A program made the translations under genes and the position numbers. Source: Rhyzopertha dominica (Eukaryota > Arthropoda > Insecta > Coleoptera > Bostrichidae). Taken from it: a stretch of 64,000 nucleotides of DNA. Where the stretch lies: contig QCXZ01000064.1 of assembly GCA_025024175.1 (NCBI GenBank), positions 186,001 through 250,000 on the forward strand, given 5' to 3'. A model generated the notes under the pieces. It ran no database searches and was not told the DNA's origin. It worked only from the letters and a program-made list of their open reading frames with translations. Below are positions 25,501 through 37,889 of the stretch, piece after piece (the stretch's first letter is position 1; every line of letters begins with the position of its first letter).

Positions 25501-28500
25501 TTAATCGAAAATGGCATTAGAGGTAAACGCAGATATATATAAACGCAATATACGAACTGAAGATAAACTAATTATAACTTTCAGTTAGCATTAGCAAATA
25601 GCATTAATAATCTACTGCCAATTCTATCCAAGTAGTCAACATTGCAATGATAAATCTTTGTAAAGCATTATTTTGTTGAATACTCAACATCATTAATTAT
25701 TTCTTCATATGAAACGTTTTAGTAAAAGCTTTACTTAGTTTTAAACAGAGCTTAATTTGATTAAGCATATTCGTGCTTGACTTCACTACATCTTTATAAA
25801 ATTTCATAATATCCTTTGATTAATTTCTCGCAAACTAAACGAAAGCCTTTCACTTTCGCTAGTGAAACCAAGCTAGATTCGATCGTTCCAAAATTAATTT
25901 TTTACGTCTACTAATGTGGTCATACCCCTGCTCATCGCTAATTGATTGATTCGATTTACTAAATCTACTTTCTTATTTACAGTGGAAATATTTCACGAAA
26001 GTCTTGTCAAATTCATCGTTTAGAAAAAAATTCACCTGCGGAATGCATGCCTACGACTTTCTTCCAACTGGACTGCCCGCAGGCGCAAAAAAACCCGGCG
26101 TATCTTTGGATATCCCAATATGACGGACGGCTTCCTTTTCACTCTATTTAGATGTCATTTTTTGCTAAACACGCGTTGTTTCGTGCGAAATCGCTCTCTA
26201 AAGATAAAAGCACTGAGCGGCAGAGAAATTATAACATGCGAGTGTCTGGCTTTTTAAAAAAAAGATCCAAGGCTGGCTGTCTTTGAATCCGTCCAAATAA
26301 ACAAACTATCGATCAAAAAAGGCAACAACCATTAGATAATAGCTACCAAACAATAAAAAAATTATAATTATCTGTGTTTTCTACATGTAAGCTACTACTT
26401 TCAAATTTTTCCCAGCTATAGTTATGCGGAGACCCTCTATATGTATAGTAACACGGAACAACCCATCTCACCTTTTTTCCTCGAACTTTTCAACAACTAT
26501 TGTTTATCCAATACGACCAGACGTAGACGTCCAAAACGATCGTTTTACGGTATTTCCGCTGCTCCCAAGACACAATGAGTTTCATAATAGGGGAAAGGTC
26601 GCTCGATAGTCGAAATGAACTCGTTTAATCGCCCATCTTTGCTCTTACTAGGACAGCACTTTCATTGCCATTGTTTGGATATGACTCTGCGAGAACATTG
26701 TTTCAAAATGAGTTATGTAATCACAAATAAACAATGATCTTTCAAATTTTCCCATGTTTGTTGATATTCCGGTATAAGATTATCCGAAAAAATAATAAAG
26801 TTGCTAAATGATCTAACAGTAGTTGGTGTGTGGCAGTAACGTCAATTGTTACAGCATTTTTACGGTACAAACCACCTGTTCGAACAGCTCACTTCTTAGA
26901 ATGACAGATGGTTACTTGGCTTGTGCAGAAGCCAGTTTCGTTGATCCTGCTGGACGCAGCGTGCTTTTGTAGGTGGGAATAAAGCTATAGTATCTCCTAA
27001 AAATTATAATAGTAGTACAATAGCAAATCTACTTTATACGGTTAATTGATATGCAATAAGATTATTTTTCTATTGCAGTTTTTGTCTATTGATACCATTT
27101 GTGTTGTAGCTGTCTTCAGTAATTCAATATATTCAACAAGTGGTAACTGTAATCGGAAGGAACATTTTTAACCCACTCCCTCGAACAATTTTTGAGGTCA
27201 TATGGATCCATAAGGGTGTGTCAACAAACTTCACATGATCAACACGAGTCATATTAAAATTTTGGTCCATCTTACTAATGTCCATCGATCTACATTTGTC
27301 TACTCTCCAAATATCCCCATATTCTTCTCATTTAACGAGAAGAGGCTATCTGTAGTGTTATTGCATTTACTAAGTCCTTAAGATTCTACCTGATAATTCT
27401 AAATGGTCCCGGTAAGTTTCTTACCTCGCTACTTGCTACTTGTGGCACTCGCTAGATGCTTCTATACAAATATAGATTGCATTTACAGCCAACTACCATT
27501 AACGATGAATACTGTAATGATAACAGGAGTAGCGGTAGCTCAAGCCATCAAAGTCGTTCTCCAAAACACATTTCGGTAAACTGCGTTTGTGCTATCACCT
27601 CTAAATTTTAATTGCTTTGAATTCGAGATGCACAGATGAAAACACTCTCAAAAGATTAGTGAGATATTATATTTACTGGCAACTGATTGACTTGTGTTCG
27701 TAAAGAACCCATTATGAAAAGGGAGCAAAGTGAGTCTTTTGCCCCCGCGGTGGAAGTAGCCAACAAGGGAGGAATATACAACCCAGCAAGAAAAGCACTT
27801 TATTTTTGATATCCATGATATAAATCTAGAATCATGTTTTCTTTTTGCTCTTAAAAAAATGGATGACCCAAAGACGTGTTGAAGGATTTAGGCAGGATGT
27901 CATTCTGGTATATATCACCAATAGATCATCATCAAGTCTTTGGTCAAAATATTCGATGCTGCCCCAAAATATATTTAAGTGTCTGATTCACACGATACCA
28001 TAAGTACTTTTCACAAAATACTAATTAGTTTTTAAGAATCCAATTTCTTTAACGGTTTCATATCTTCGCTTGATTTGTTCAGCGCACTTACTTCGAGAAT
28101 ACTAGATGATCCTGGGTTTGAAGGCGGATCGAGCGCTACGATAACATAATTGATTTACTTTCACGTGTGTGTTTAATTGCGTTCTGTGTTATTTCTTCAG
28201 TAGGCCAGCCGATGTATTAATGCATAACGCCAGTGAATTTCCCGGTTTTTCTTGAACGTATCTGGGTTAGAGGCTTGTTTCCACACGCAAGTTATTTTTA
28301 CGTGGTGTATGGTTTCAATTTTCCGATTAATAATAGGACTATGTACATACAGCTTTATTGAAACTAAACGCTATACATTCATGGCGCAAATATAAATGTA
28401 CATAAAAGTGCAGCAGGTATTGCGGTACCCTACTAATACTTATAGACCAAAGCAATACCTCACGATAAAAAGTAGAAAAGTAAACGGTCTGAAACAATCG

Positions 28501-29519
28501 ATAACTAGAAAAGCACATGATTAAGAGATTCTAAATATGAGAATACCTTTCGTGCCTCTCTACACGTGTCTATTATAGTTAATGTGACGTGAATAACACA
28601 AAAATTTAGTTATCAAGCATCCACAACATCTGTTTGCAAATAGCTGTATCCCGCATGCATAATTGAATAAGAAGGCAACCAAAATTTAACTAAATTATAT
28701 GCAAATGGTAAATTATTTAGAATGCCAATGAGAGTCGGGTTAATGGTTTTTAAATGGAACAAACTACTGTTGATTCTGGAACTTCTATAACTGTAGGATA
28801 ACGAGCGACGATTAATTCATATAACAAAAGAAATACGTAATGCTTAAATGACAGAAGCTTTTAACGAGTAAGCATATTTACTTATTAAAGGAATATTTTG
28901 GGTAATCCAAATATATTTTAAAAATTGATATCTTAATTAGAACTAATAACAAACATTTTAAAGAAAATTACATGGTTTTGCAACTTTCAGTTGAATTTAG
29001 AAATGAAACATTAATCAATTAATCAAGAGATACCTATTGTTTAACCTAATTCTGTAAAAGTCCAAGCTATTGCAATATACTTATCTTTTTTTTATACAAG
29101 TAAACAAAGTAAATTTATCTTTTTCCTATTTAAATATTTTGAAGCACTTCCATGAAAACTGCGTCAAAAAATTAGGGGTTTTACGATGTATGATTAAAAA
29201 AAATCATATATTATTGTAAATTACACCATTTCATGTGTTATCAGATTTATTCCTCAGGAACTACACAATGAAGATTTCGGCTAAATTTTTCTAATGGTAT
29301 ACTGCTGAATGTTCAAGTTTTGCAAAGATGCTTAGAACTAATGATTTAGACAGATGAAGGGAGTCTTCAGTAATGGAATAAAATCGGCAATTTTGAGATA
29401 CTAAAAATCCTCTTGTTGTGCAAAAAAGAGAATCAAGTGTAATTTCTTATAAATGTATTTTACTTGATAATGAATGGAGAGACTCACTATTTTTACTTAC
29501 ATTTAATTTATTCCTCTCT
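22591..29519. other. AT-rich intergenic DNA, no gene recognised
   Basis: The only ATG-started frame of note is 22649-22906 (85 codons). Its G...I.E....V/F...W spacing faintly recalls the C-terminal part of insect odorant receptors, but too weakly to annotate. The remainder shows no coding, RNA or repeat signal I can support. Confidence 0.5.
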
Positions 29520-29755
29520 AATAATAATAAAACACTTGTTTAATCCTACTTCCAAACTTTTATTTTTGGCAAAGCCAAATGCCAGCATTTCAACCGCCAA
29601 GCGGCCTTCTTCGGTGGCTTAACAAGTATAACTGACCGCCGCTTGGCGGTTGAAATGCTGGCATTTGGCTTTGCCAAAAATAAAAGTTTGGAAGTAGGAT
29701 TAAACAAGTGTTTTATTATTATTTAATAACTTCCAAAAAACTCCACTATTCATTA
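29520..29755. mobile_element. 236-bp inverted-repeat insertion (84-bp perfect arms) with 12-bp TSD
   Basis: Arms 29521-29604 and 29639-29722 are perfect reverse complements with a 34-bp loop. The insertion is bounded by TTATTCCTCTCT on both sides (29508-29519 and 29756-29767). Each arm contains a GCGGTTGAAATGCTGGC block next to a short CCGC/GCGG stem, reminiscent of decayed hammerhead-ribozyme cores found in Penelope-like element ends. I therefore suspect a head-to-head pair of short PLE ends, but a foldback MITE is possible. Confidence 0.7.
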
Positions 29756-29767
29756 TTATTCCTCTCT

Positions 29768-31335
29768 GTTGAGAAATTGAGGAAAACTTGTAAGGTCTTT
29801 TGTTAACCTCGAGACAAGTGAGATAAGGCGATAAGAACCACTCAACATGTCAAAAAGTAGGATAACGCAATGTTTAAATCATAAATCATTAGTATAGGGA
29901 ATGTTTAAATAACTCGCCTCAAACTGTCAAGAAATAACAAGTGCTAAACATTCAAGAATCAATCTGTATACCTGTATATTGCATTTGCAAAATAGAATTC
30001 TTAGTAATTAATTGTATATACCTTTACTCATACGCATCTTGAAATTTTATCGGTATTTCACGTATCATCGTCATCGCTAAAAAAAAACATCAAGCTACCG
30101 GTGGCAATCGAGAAACTCCCCAAAATTAAATCTTGCTCCAACCAATTAGCAGGCGAATAAAATCGTATTAACTGCTGGTTATATACCGGTTAAGTTTTAT
30201 TGAGACGTAAATTAAGTCTTACGCCAGCAATCGTAAAAAAGTACTGCGAATTTCGTGAACAAATTAATTCTTCGATAAACTGACCAGAGCGCTGTTGAGA
30301 TTCCGGACAGTAAAATAACTTTTATGAACCGTTCGCATTGCGTCAGTTACAAGGTGGCTCCGATAAGATAAAAAAGAAACGTTTTCTGCGGATATTCGGC
30401 AGTTAAAATGTTAGGGCTGTTAGCAGCAATTTACGAGGTTGGTGTGTAGAATTAACACATGGAATTTTATTGCGAGGGGACAAAAAATTAACTTGTTTTT
30501 TACAAGGGAGTGTCAATATGTGTAGATGTTTTATAAATGTATCGGTTTCTAAAATAATCACTTTTCAAATTATTACAATGTTAAATATTCGCGTATGCTG
30601 CTGTACAGATATTACATTTCGTAAATTCACTAGTTTCCAACTGACCATCATTTTTGGTATTCACTACTTCACTCCTATTTCATATTAGTCACTTATAATG
30701 AATTCGTGTTCTACAAATGGACGATACATTATACTTTTGCCCGTGTCCGTTCCTAATATTTAATAATCATTAAAAGCAGCGTCCGAGAAATCACTTGGCC
30801 CGTTATTCGGTAATGGCGCAGCTTTTTACAAAACGCATCTCGCCCCATGACCCTAATTAATTGATCGAATCACGCTCCGTACCAAAAACACACGAAAATT
30901 TGACCATTTCACCTTACAGAACTTTCACGCATAAATTGGACAAGCCAAATTTGAATGGCGAATAATCTTTCTTGATTTTTTGACACCACGATGAACTCTC
31001 GGCCGCTATGCTAATGCCCATCGCTAATATGTTATTTAAATTCTGACTTCTTTATCATAAATGCTGTCGCGAACTAACGGAAATGGCGTTATAAGGAGAC
31101 ATCAAACTTTATGGGACCCGCAGATTCATGGAAGCAAGTCATGGTATTATCCGTAAGTGGGTCAGTCTATTCGATGCAGTAAAACTGTCGATATGGTGTG
31201 TTTATTATCGTTATTATACAGACAATTGGTTGGGTACTTTCTTTTATGAGCGACGGTGAAAAGTGTGCTCCAGTTGCTAAAAGATATTAATTTATGCTTT
31301 AATATTGATAAGAATGGTACAAAACCGGGCGCATT
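29768..31335. other. AT-rich intergenic DNA, no gene recognised
   Basis: No coding or RNA feature is supported. The 30470-30688 frame has no family resemblance and starts at a non-ATG codon. Confidence 0.5.
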
Positions 31336-31348
31336 ATAGTTGGGCCAA
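31336..31348 (+). repeat. left inverted repeat flanking the MULE-like ORF
   Basis: ATAGTTGGGCCAA here is matched in reverse complement at 33388-33400, and a near-match lies at 33452-33464. These probably mark element ends, but I could not find a convincing 8-10 bp target duplication outside either pairing. Confidence 0.45.
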
Positions 31349-31690
31349 AAACTTTATCGCTCTTTAATCTGCCATTGAGTTGGACCAGAAGGATGCGGAC
31401 GGTAATCGATAACGAATCCTTATCAGATCCTGCTACCTGATACTACTTAGAAAAGTAGGTAATTTAAACGCAAACATTTTGTGCCTGTGGACCCAATAGA
31501 TCACGAAACACAATTAAGATGGGTGGGACTTATTTGAAAAATGTAAAATATTATTGGACACTTGCCCATAATGTCCTAAATAATTTGTTAAAGAGGGTGG
31601 TTACCTGCTGTAATGAGTTTATAAATTCTGAAACGCAAGTCAAATTAAACAGTTTTACTATAATTTCTAGCGCACATTCATACCGGCGAA

Positions 31691-33022
31691 ATGGAAGTTG
31701 TATTCATGCAAAGTGACAAAGGCAAAAAACTGTTGGTGGTGAATAACTACAAGTTTTGCATCGCAAACATGCTGAAAAACGGAACTGTGCGTTGGAGGTG
31801 TACAAATAAAACATCGAAATGTCCCGCAAAAATCTACACGTCGGCTGGAAATGAGATCTTGGACTCCAAATTATCTCACAATCACAAAGAAGACATAAAC
31901 CTGCACAGGCAGATTGTCAACAACACTTTGAAAAGGAAAGCTCTAGAAAATGTACACGAAAAACCTGCCAAATTAGTACACACGGAACTTCGGTCTAACC
32001 CTGGCATAAGCAGTAACATAACGACTTACGATATGGAACTTGTAAGGCATAATATATGGATGTGCAGGAGGAAGTTAACTCCAAATCTACCCAAAACGCA
32101 AAAAGACGTTTTCGAAGCAGTAAACACTTTGACACCTACGACAGATAAAGAAGAATCATTTGTCTTGACAAATAATGCAGACCAAGGTATCATCATTTTT
32201 GCTCCTTATAGCAATCTTTACTTTTTATGTTGTACTGAAACTATGTATATGGACGGCATATTTGATTTTTGTCCGAAATTTTTTACACAACTCTTTACAA
32301 TTCATGGATACAAGAATGGACATTACGTTCCATTGGTATTTTGTTTGCTTCCGGATAAAAAGCAATCCACATATCAAACATGTTTGAATATGTTGTGTCA
32401 GAAGTGCAGTGAAAGTGACTTACAATTTTATCCTAAAAGTGTCGTGATTGATTTTGAAACTGCAATCCACAATGTTATTATGGATACGTGGGAGGAAGCT
32501 AGAGTAAGTGGATGCCGATTCCATCTTTCACAGGCACGGTATCGAAAAATTCACTCGCTTGGACTGTCACAAGATTATAAAAACCACACGGAAGTTGGGA
32601 AAATGTTAAGATATTGTTTTGGACTTCAGTTTCTTGATTGTGATGAAGTGGGTGACGCATTCGCATTCGATTTAATTCCAATCATGCCAAAACATTCGAA
32701 ACTTCAAGAGTTTTGCGACTATTTAGTGGACAACTACATCAGCGAAAATGCCAAATTTACTCCAAATATTTGGGCAAGTTCATCTGCCTCCTCTTGCAGA
32801 ACAACCAATGCGTGTGAGTTATTTCATTCAAGATTTAATAAAAGTTTTTATTGGCCTCATCCAAATATTTTTCAATTTGTTGATAGTTTGTTGAATTTTC
32901 AAAGTGAAGTTTATGTTAAAATAAACACATCCAACAAATTTCAAAAAGTTGTTAGGCGTACTGTAAAATTAAAGCAAGATTATCAAAAGTTAAAATTAAT
33001 AACTACAAACAAAATCTCATAG
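31691..33022 (+). CDS. FLYWCH zinc-finger / MULE-type transposase-like protein, intact ORF
   Basis: An uninterrupted ATG-started frame of 443 residues. Residues about 5-66 look like a FLYWCH zinc finger (aromatic residue followed by WRC at 35-37, C44, and HNH at 63-65), a DNA-binding module common in insect Mutator/Phantom-type elements. Residues about 180-390 match the MULE transposase fold: a first acidic residue in MDGIFDFCP (D188), a second in VVIDFETA (D254), a CRFHLSQ motif at 275-281, and NACELFHSRFN with E376. The D-D-E set therefore looks complete. Short inverted repeats ATAGTTGGGCCAA lie about 350 bp on each side. It may be a recently active element or a domesticated, host-derived gene; the absence of stops or frameshifts argues against old decay. 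The true N-terminus could lie in an upstream exon I cannot see. Confidence 0.8.
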   Translation: MEVVFMQSDKGKKLLVVNNYKFCIANMLKNGTVRWRCTNKTSKCPAKIYTSAGNEILDSKLSHNHKEDINLHRQIVNNTLKRKALENVHEKPAKLVHTELRSNPGISSNITTYDMELVRHNIWMCRRKLTPNLPKTQKDVFEAVNTLTPTTDKEESFVLTNNADQGIIIFAPYSNLYFLCCTETMYMDGIFDFCPKFFTQLFTIHGYKNGHYVPLVFCLLPDKKQSTYQTCLNMLCQKCSESDLQFYPKSVVIDFETAIHNVIMDTWEEARVSGCRFHLSQARYRKIHSLGLSQDYKNHTEVGKMLRYCFGLQFLDCDEVGDAFAFDLIPIMPKHSKLQEFCDYLVDNYISENAKFTPNIWASSSASSCRTTNACELFHSRFNKSFYWPHPNIFQFVDSLLNFQSEVYVKINTSNKFQKVVRRTVKLKQDYQKLKLITTNKIS

Positions 33023-33070
33023 ACAGACTGACATTTGTAAAAAGTGTTTCATTTAAATACGCGCCAAATA

Positions 33071-33235
33071 TGTAAATATTTTTTATACCTTATTGTACAT
33101 ACATATATGTTAATATTGTGTTATTACGTATAAATATAGGTTCGTATTTTTGTAAATTTGTAAATATTTTTATACTTTACTGTACATACATACATGTTAC
33201 TATTGTAACGTATAAATATAAGTTTATATTAAAAC
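33071..33235 (+). repeat. two 88-bp AT-rich tandem copies
   Basis: TGTAAATATTTTTTATACCT.. at 33071 and TGTAAATATTTTTATACTTT.. at 33159 begin two similar units, each with TGTACATACATA and CGTATAAATATA. They lie just past the MULE-like ORF, probably in its 3' untranslated or terminal region. Confidence 0.7.
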
Positions 33236-33387
33236 TTGAAAATTGTTTTATTTTATTCCTTTAAGCGTGTTTGCTAAGAAAAAAACCGTAGCAATCACAT
33301 TAATAAGTTACACACCTCACATAAATTAAGGGCTTTCCTAATTTGCTAATAATGGTCCATCACTCGTTGTTCGGGCAAAGCAGATTC

Positions 33388-33400
33388 TTGGCCCAACTAT
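33388..33400 (-). repeat. right inverted repeat flanking the MULE-like ORF
   Basis: TTGGCCCAACTAT is the reverse complement of 31336-31348. A second near-copy, TGGCCCAACTATA, at 33452-33464 leaves the true right end unresolved. Confidence 0.45.
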
Positions 33401-33464
33401 ATTGCGGGATTAGTTGACCCGCTCAGTCAGAGAAGGGTTAGATAGGTAGACTGGCCCAACTATA

Positions 33465-36329
33465 CGACTCCGTGCAAAACCGATTTGCAGCAGGTAAAAA
33501 TTGCAAAATTATGAGTACATAATTCGAACATAAGCAGATTAATTTGGGAACCTTAAGAAAATAGCAGAAAAAGTTTTAAGAAATAAGAAGGAACGCAAAA
33601 AAGAGAGCTGATTTAACAAAGAATGCAAGAAAAGTAAACAAAAGAGCCTCTAAGAAAATGATTCAAACAAATTCAGAGTTCTCTCGAACAACAAATTCGA
33701 TTTAGAAGATGTCTAGTTTCAATTTCTTAAGGGATGTACCAGCTACAACTGCAGATGCCAATTGGAATTAAACTGTAGTCCCATTGTTCTGAATGTTTTC
33801 TTTCTTGATGGAGATACAAAAGTTTTTAATTGCACCAGAAATTGGAGATTTCTTGCTGTTACAAACAGTGGGTACTGAAGACTGAAATTTGAATGAAAAT
33901 TTCGAATGCACTTAAAATAGAGTAGGCACAGTACTAAACAAGAGCCATCAGTGTCTAGCATTTGTGGATGGCGTGCCATCCTGGCAAGGCAAAGAGTTAC
34001 AAAGGGTAATAACAAAAGTTGGAACCCAAAGCAGGAAACACAAGTAAAGGAAAGAACATATAAATAAAAAGGCACATTGTAAATGAAGGAGGGGAGAGTT
34101 TTGAAAATAGAGGTGGATAGCTTCATATATTTTTGTGGCAGAGGCCCAAAAAAGGTGATAAATGTGCAAACATTTTTAATCTGCCTACTGGAACAACTCG
34201 GTTAGTGGACCCTTAGCCAGAAGCTTGCAGTAAACCAACGAAATCCCGTTTCTTTCGCACATTTCCAACATTCTCCAACAAACCGTCGCCAGTACACGTT
34301 CAGCGCCAATTGTACCAGAAATCACGACCATCTCACAGAATCTTTAATGACGCATGTCAGTGGCTGCAATTACTGGCATTCAGGCGACACTTGGTTTTTT
34401 GTACCGTTAAAGAAATTGACCGACAAATTCGGTTGATTCGGATAACGAATCGCGCAATACACCGAACGGGAACTTTCTTGCTGTTGATTTGTTTAGAGAA
34501 ACATCCAGGATCGCACAATGGGACGCCGCGGCGGTGGGCCTTCTGTGAAGTATGGTAACTGTACCGTGGACGATTTTATTTGCATTTTTTAGTATTAGCA
34601 TCAGTTAAAGGACGCTTTCATATCAGCATAACTTTAAACACGCAAAATTGAGCCATCCATGTTCGCATGCTGAAGCAGAACAAAGTCCTGCTTTCTTCGT
34701 GGTAGTTTATTATGCTTCCCAGTGGGGTGACACTGATGTCACACCTCTGTCACCGATACATGACCCCCACGCTGCCTGGAGGGCCTACAAAGTCTTCTCT
34801 AACATTTTAAGTCCTGCTGTGACCCTGAGGTAACAATCAATCTCGTTGGAGAGTGCGATAATCGAGAAAACCTACCTTTTTATAACTTATTTACATGTCA
34901 TTGCAATTCGTATAAGGTTGATGATACTTACAGAACTTTCAGGAGATATATAAAACGGAGCGACACCCTAATAAAGTCCTATCGTTTAGCATTGAACAGT
35001 GCAAATCCACTAAAACACTCTGCAGTAACACGTCCGTTTATTATCAATGCTTGTACATTAATGAATCAAAGTATTCCCTTTATATAACCATTACCGAGAT
35101 CTCTCACATTACAAACAACCCTGAATCATACTCACGTTATCTCCCGCATTGCTTACATAACTATCTTTTATTATATATCTTACAATACTCTTGTATTAGT
35201 TCATTTAATAATGGTATTGCTTCCAGTAGTACATTTAACTTCAAATATGAGTACCTATAGTGTATAGTCTTAAAAAGTTGTGTAAGTATCTTGGTTTGGA
35301 GGTCATCCTACTTAGGACGTAAAACATTGACATCATAAACGAGATTTGAAAATGAATCTTTAGTGCCTAGGTATACAGCTTTCTTAAAGCGCATATCATC
35401 AATAAATCTTTTTACATCAGAGATGAATAGTTAAAACATAAATTTAATATGTAAGCACAGTAATTTTACGTGTTAAAATATTGCATGTTGGCATTAATAA
35501 ACATATTCTACCATCTTAAGCAGCACTTGTTGGCATATGGGGAATAGTGATAGAAAGTGTGAAGATGCAAAAAACATGAGAAGATAACCAATCTGGCAAT
35601 GACAACATTGCTTCATTCATAATCCAATGTGCATTGCAAAATGAAAAGTATTAGACATGACCGCCATGACAAATCGTGATGACCATACCAATACAACAAG
35701 CAGCTCGATTCAAAAGCCTTCACACAACTAACGAACTATAGTTTTAAGTTGTGTAACCGCCACAACCACCGCTGAGTGCAAAAACAAGAGTGCGCAAAAA
35801 TGATTTGTTTAGAGGTGTTTAACGGTAACAAACAGGTAGCCAATAGCACTAAAGACGTAAAATAAATAATACGCCTCTACACCTGAATAGACTACTTGTG
35901 TAATGTGTTTACGAACGGAAGCAACTGTTTGTTCATCAGATTTACAGAACTCCGCACAGCCAATAAGAAATGATGGTCAATTTAAAGGAGTGGCATCTGC
36001 TGTGCTAGGTAAATTGAAATATCCAATTCGTCAAGATTTAATTATAAGTGAGAGAGGAGCATTGTAGATGTCGAGATGCCTTCAAAATTAAGAAACGATG
36101 TTGAAGAATTGATACCGATATATTGTTGGATTGACGCTCAAAAAGTACCGTAAAGGATTTTATAAAATTTGCCATAGGTATGCATCATTAACATCTTGAA
36201 TATCACGTAAGAATGACCAATTAATTTGAAAATCATAATATAACAGATGAAAATTAGCTTTTATAGAATTAAACTGATTACCATCAAGGGTAACAAACAT
36301 CCAACATAATACGCGAAAGAGAAAAAAAC
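33465..36329. other. intergenic DNA, no gene recognised
   Basis: Frames at 33743-34126, 34310-34558 and 34648-34833 have no recognisable domain. A somewhat GC-richer patch near 34640-34840 has no feature I can name. Confidence 0.5.
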
Positions 36330-36900
36330 AAGATCCAAAGTCCGACCATAATAATTATCATTTATCAATGTCGTTAAGCTGTGAAAAGTTGGACATTATT
36401 TTAGGATAGCACCTTAAGCCATTTTCAGCAATCTTACCCGGATTTTATTTAAACCTTTTAGCTTAAGGGATTTCAAAGTTATAAGTTAGGACGAGAACAA
36501 AAACATAAGACTAGCAGAAGTGTTTTCAAATTAAAATATAACCAATAGGTTTTCCTTGTTTATTTATCCGTCTACAACGATAAAGAAGTTTTACATGCTC
36601 AATGATTATGCAATGACTATATCAATGGGACTAACAAAACACAATTTTAGATTAAATATTGCACCCAGATCAGTTACAGTATCCCCCCTCAAAAGAATTG
36701 CACCATCCAAACGATAATAGGTTACTTTTTAAAGTAAATGTCGTTACACTACGTCTACTAATTTTAACGTAACGATTGCAATCACCAACAACAGTTTCAT
36801 TTATGTCATGCACAAAGGAGATAAACAATAATGGTCCCAAATTGCTTCCCTGAGTTACCCCAGACGTGGCACGAAATTTCCTAGATGTGAATTCAATTAT
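36330..36900 (-). mobile_element. degenerate LINE reverse-transcriptase fragments
   Basis: On the minus strand the segment near 36890-36780 reads RKFRATSGVTQGSNLGPLLF, the conserved pre-catalytic block of a non-LTR reverse transcriptase. A thumb-like stretch (LRGDTVTDLGAIFNLKL) lies near 36700-36620. Near 36370-36330 another frame reads NYYGRTLDLVFS, which resembles the end of a LINE endonuclease domain. In an intact element the endonuclease precedes the RT, so the order suggests two fragments. Many stops and frameshifts are present. Confidence 0.6.
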
Positions 36901-37580
36901 TGTACATTACGAATTGATCTATATTAATGATTGTGTGGCTATCATTTCCCAGCGTTGATTTATCAAATAACATTGCACCTTGAAGTTTTCCAGTAGCAAC
37001 ACCACCGATCCCAAAAAGAGCTTACCTTGCAAGGTCGTGTGCATCACACAGGCGAAAAACAAGACCGTCCATTCATCGCATCAGTATCTGGACCGGACGC
37101 ACGCGAGCACGTCTTCACCGCGCGAACTATAACATGCTTCTTGCCAGCCTGATAACCGGAAACGGTACGCACGAGCTGCACTGAGTGCTTTCTTCGGCCG
37201 TAGCTTATGGTGTGAAGACGGCAAGGCGGTCGGCACCAGGATGGCTGGACCCCACCATGGCTCGAAGGAACTCGATGGAAGCTGTTATCAGAAAATGAGC
37301 TGGAATGCGGGAAATTTTGATGGGTCTGTTTCGTTTATGGATTCGATGCAAACAGGAAGTGATGGTGATGTGTTGATGTCGAAGGAATTACAAGTGGATT
37401 GCGGGAAATGTATCCCGAATACACCAACATAGCAATACCATTAATAGAACTAATTATCGCGATATATAAATATCTCAAAAACATGTGTAAAACTTCACAT
37501 TACTTACAAATTATTTTCATTTTAAAAACAGCTTCCGTAAATAAACAGATGGAGTAGCCATAGGATACCCTATTAAATAT
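36901..37580. other. intergenic DNA with a GC-richer patch
   Basis: About 37020-37440 is GC-richer than its surroundings and holds a 63-codon ATG frame (37241-37432) without recognisable similarity. I cannot assign it; an unrecognised transposon end is possible. Confidence 0.45.
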
Positions 37581-37767
37581 AAAGTTATATACAAGACATG
37601 TAGATGATCGGTTTCTAATAATACTAGAAGACAAAACGAATGAAATTCTAANTATATTTAATAGCTATCACCCAAAATTAGAATTTATCATACAGACAGA
37701 AAACAAGAACAAAATTAACTATCTTGACCTTACACTGATTAAAAAGAATAACAAAATTATCACATAA
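37581..37767 (+). mobile_element. Penelope-like reverse transcriptase fragment (YVDD-type box)
   Basis: The frame reads RHVDDRFLIILEDKTNEIL, then an N-containing codon, then FNSYHPKLEFIIQTENKNKI and NYLDLTLIKKNNKII, ending at a TAA. (R/Y)xVDD..FLI, HPK(L/I)(E/Q)F and (N/F)(Y/F)LDL are the hallmark palm motifs of Penelope-like elements. Only ~60 codons survive. It abuts the 294-bp satellite on the right. Confidence 0.7.
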
Positions 37768-37889
37768 TGATACTCAAAACCANCAACAGTCTAACCTACA
37801 TTCAAAGTGTCCCTATACCAAGGGCAAGTTTAAAAGCTACGGTAATGGTCCCATCGTAACGAAAACAATGACAATTGAATCTGCATAAA

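Noticed and set aside
33743..34126. 127-codon minus-strand frame
   Set aside because: It is a hydrophobic low-complexity translation without a domain or splice context; an overlapping frame of similar quality exists at 33948-34169.
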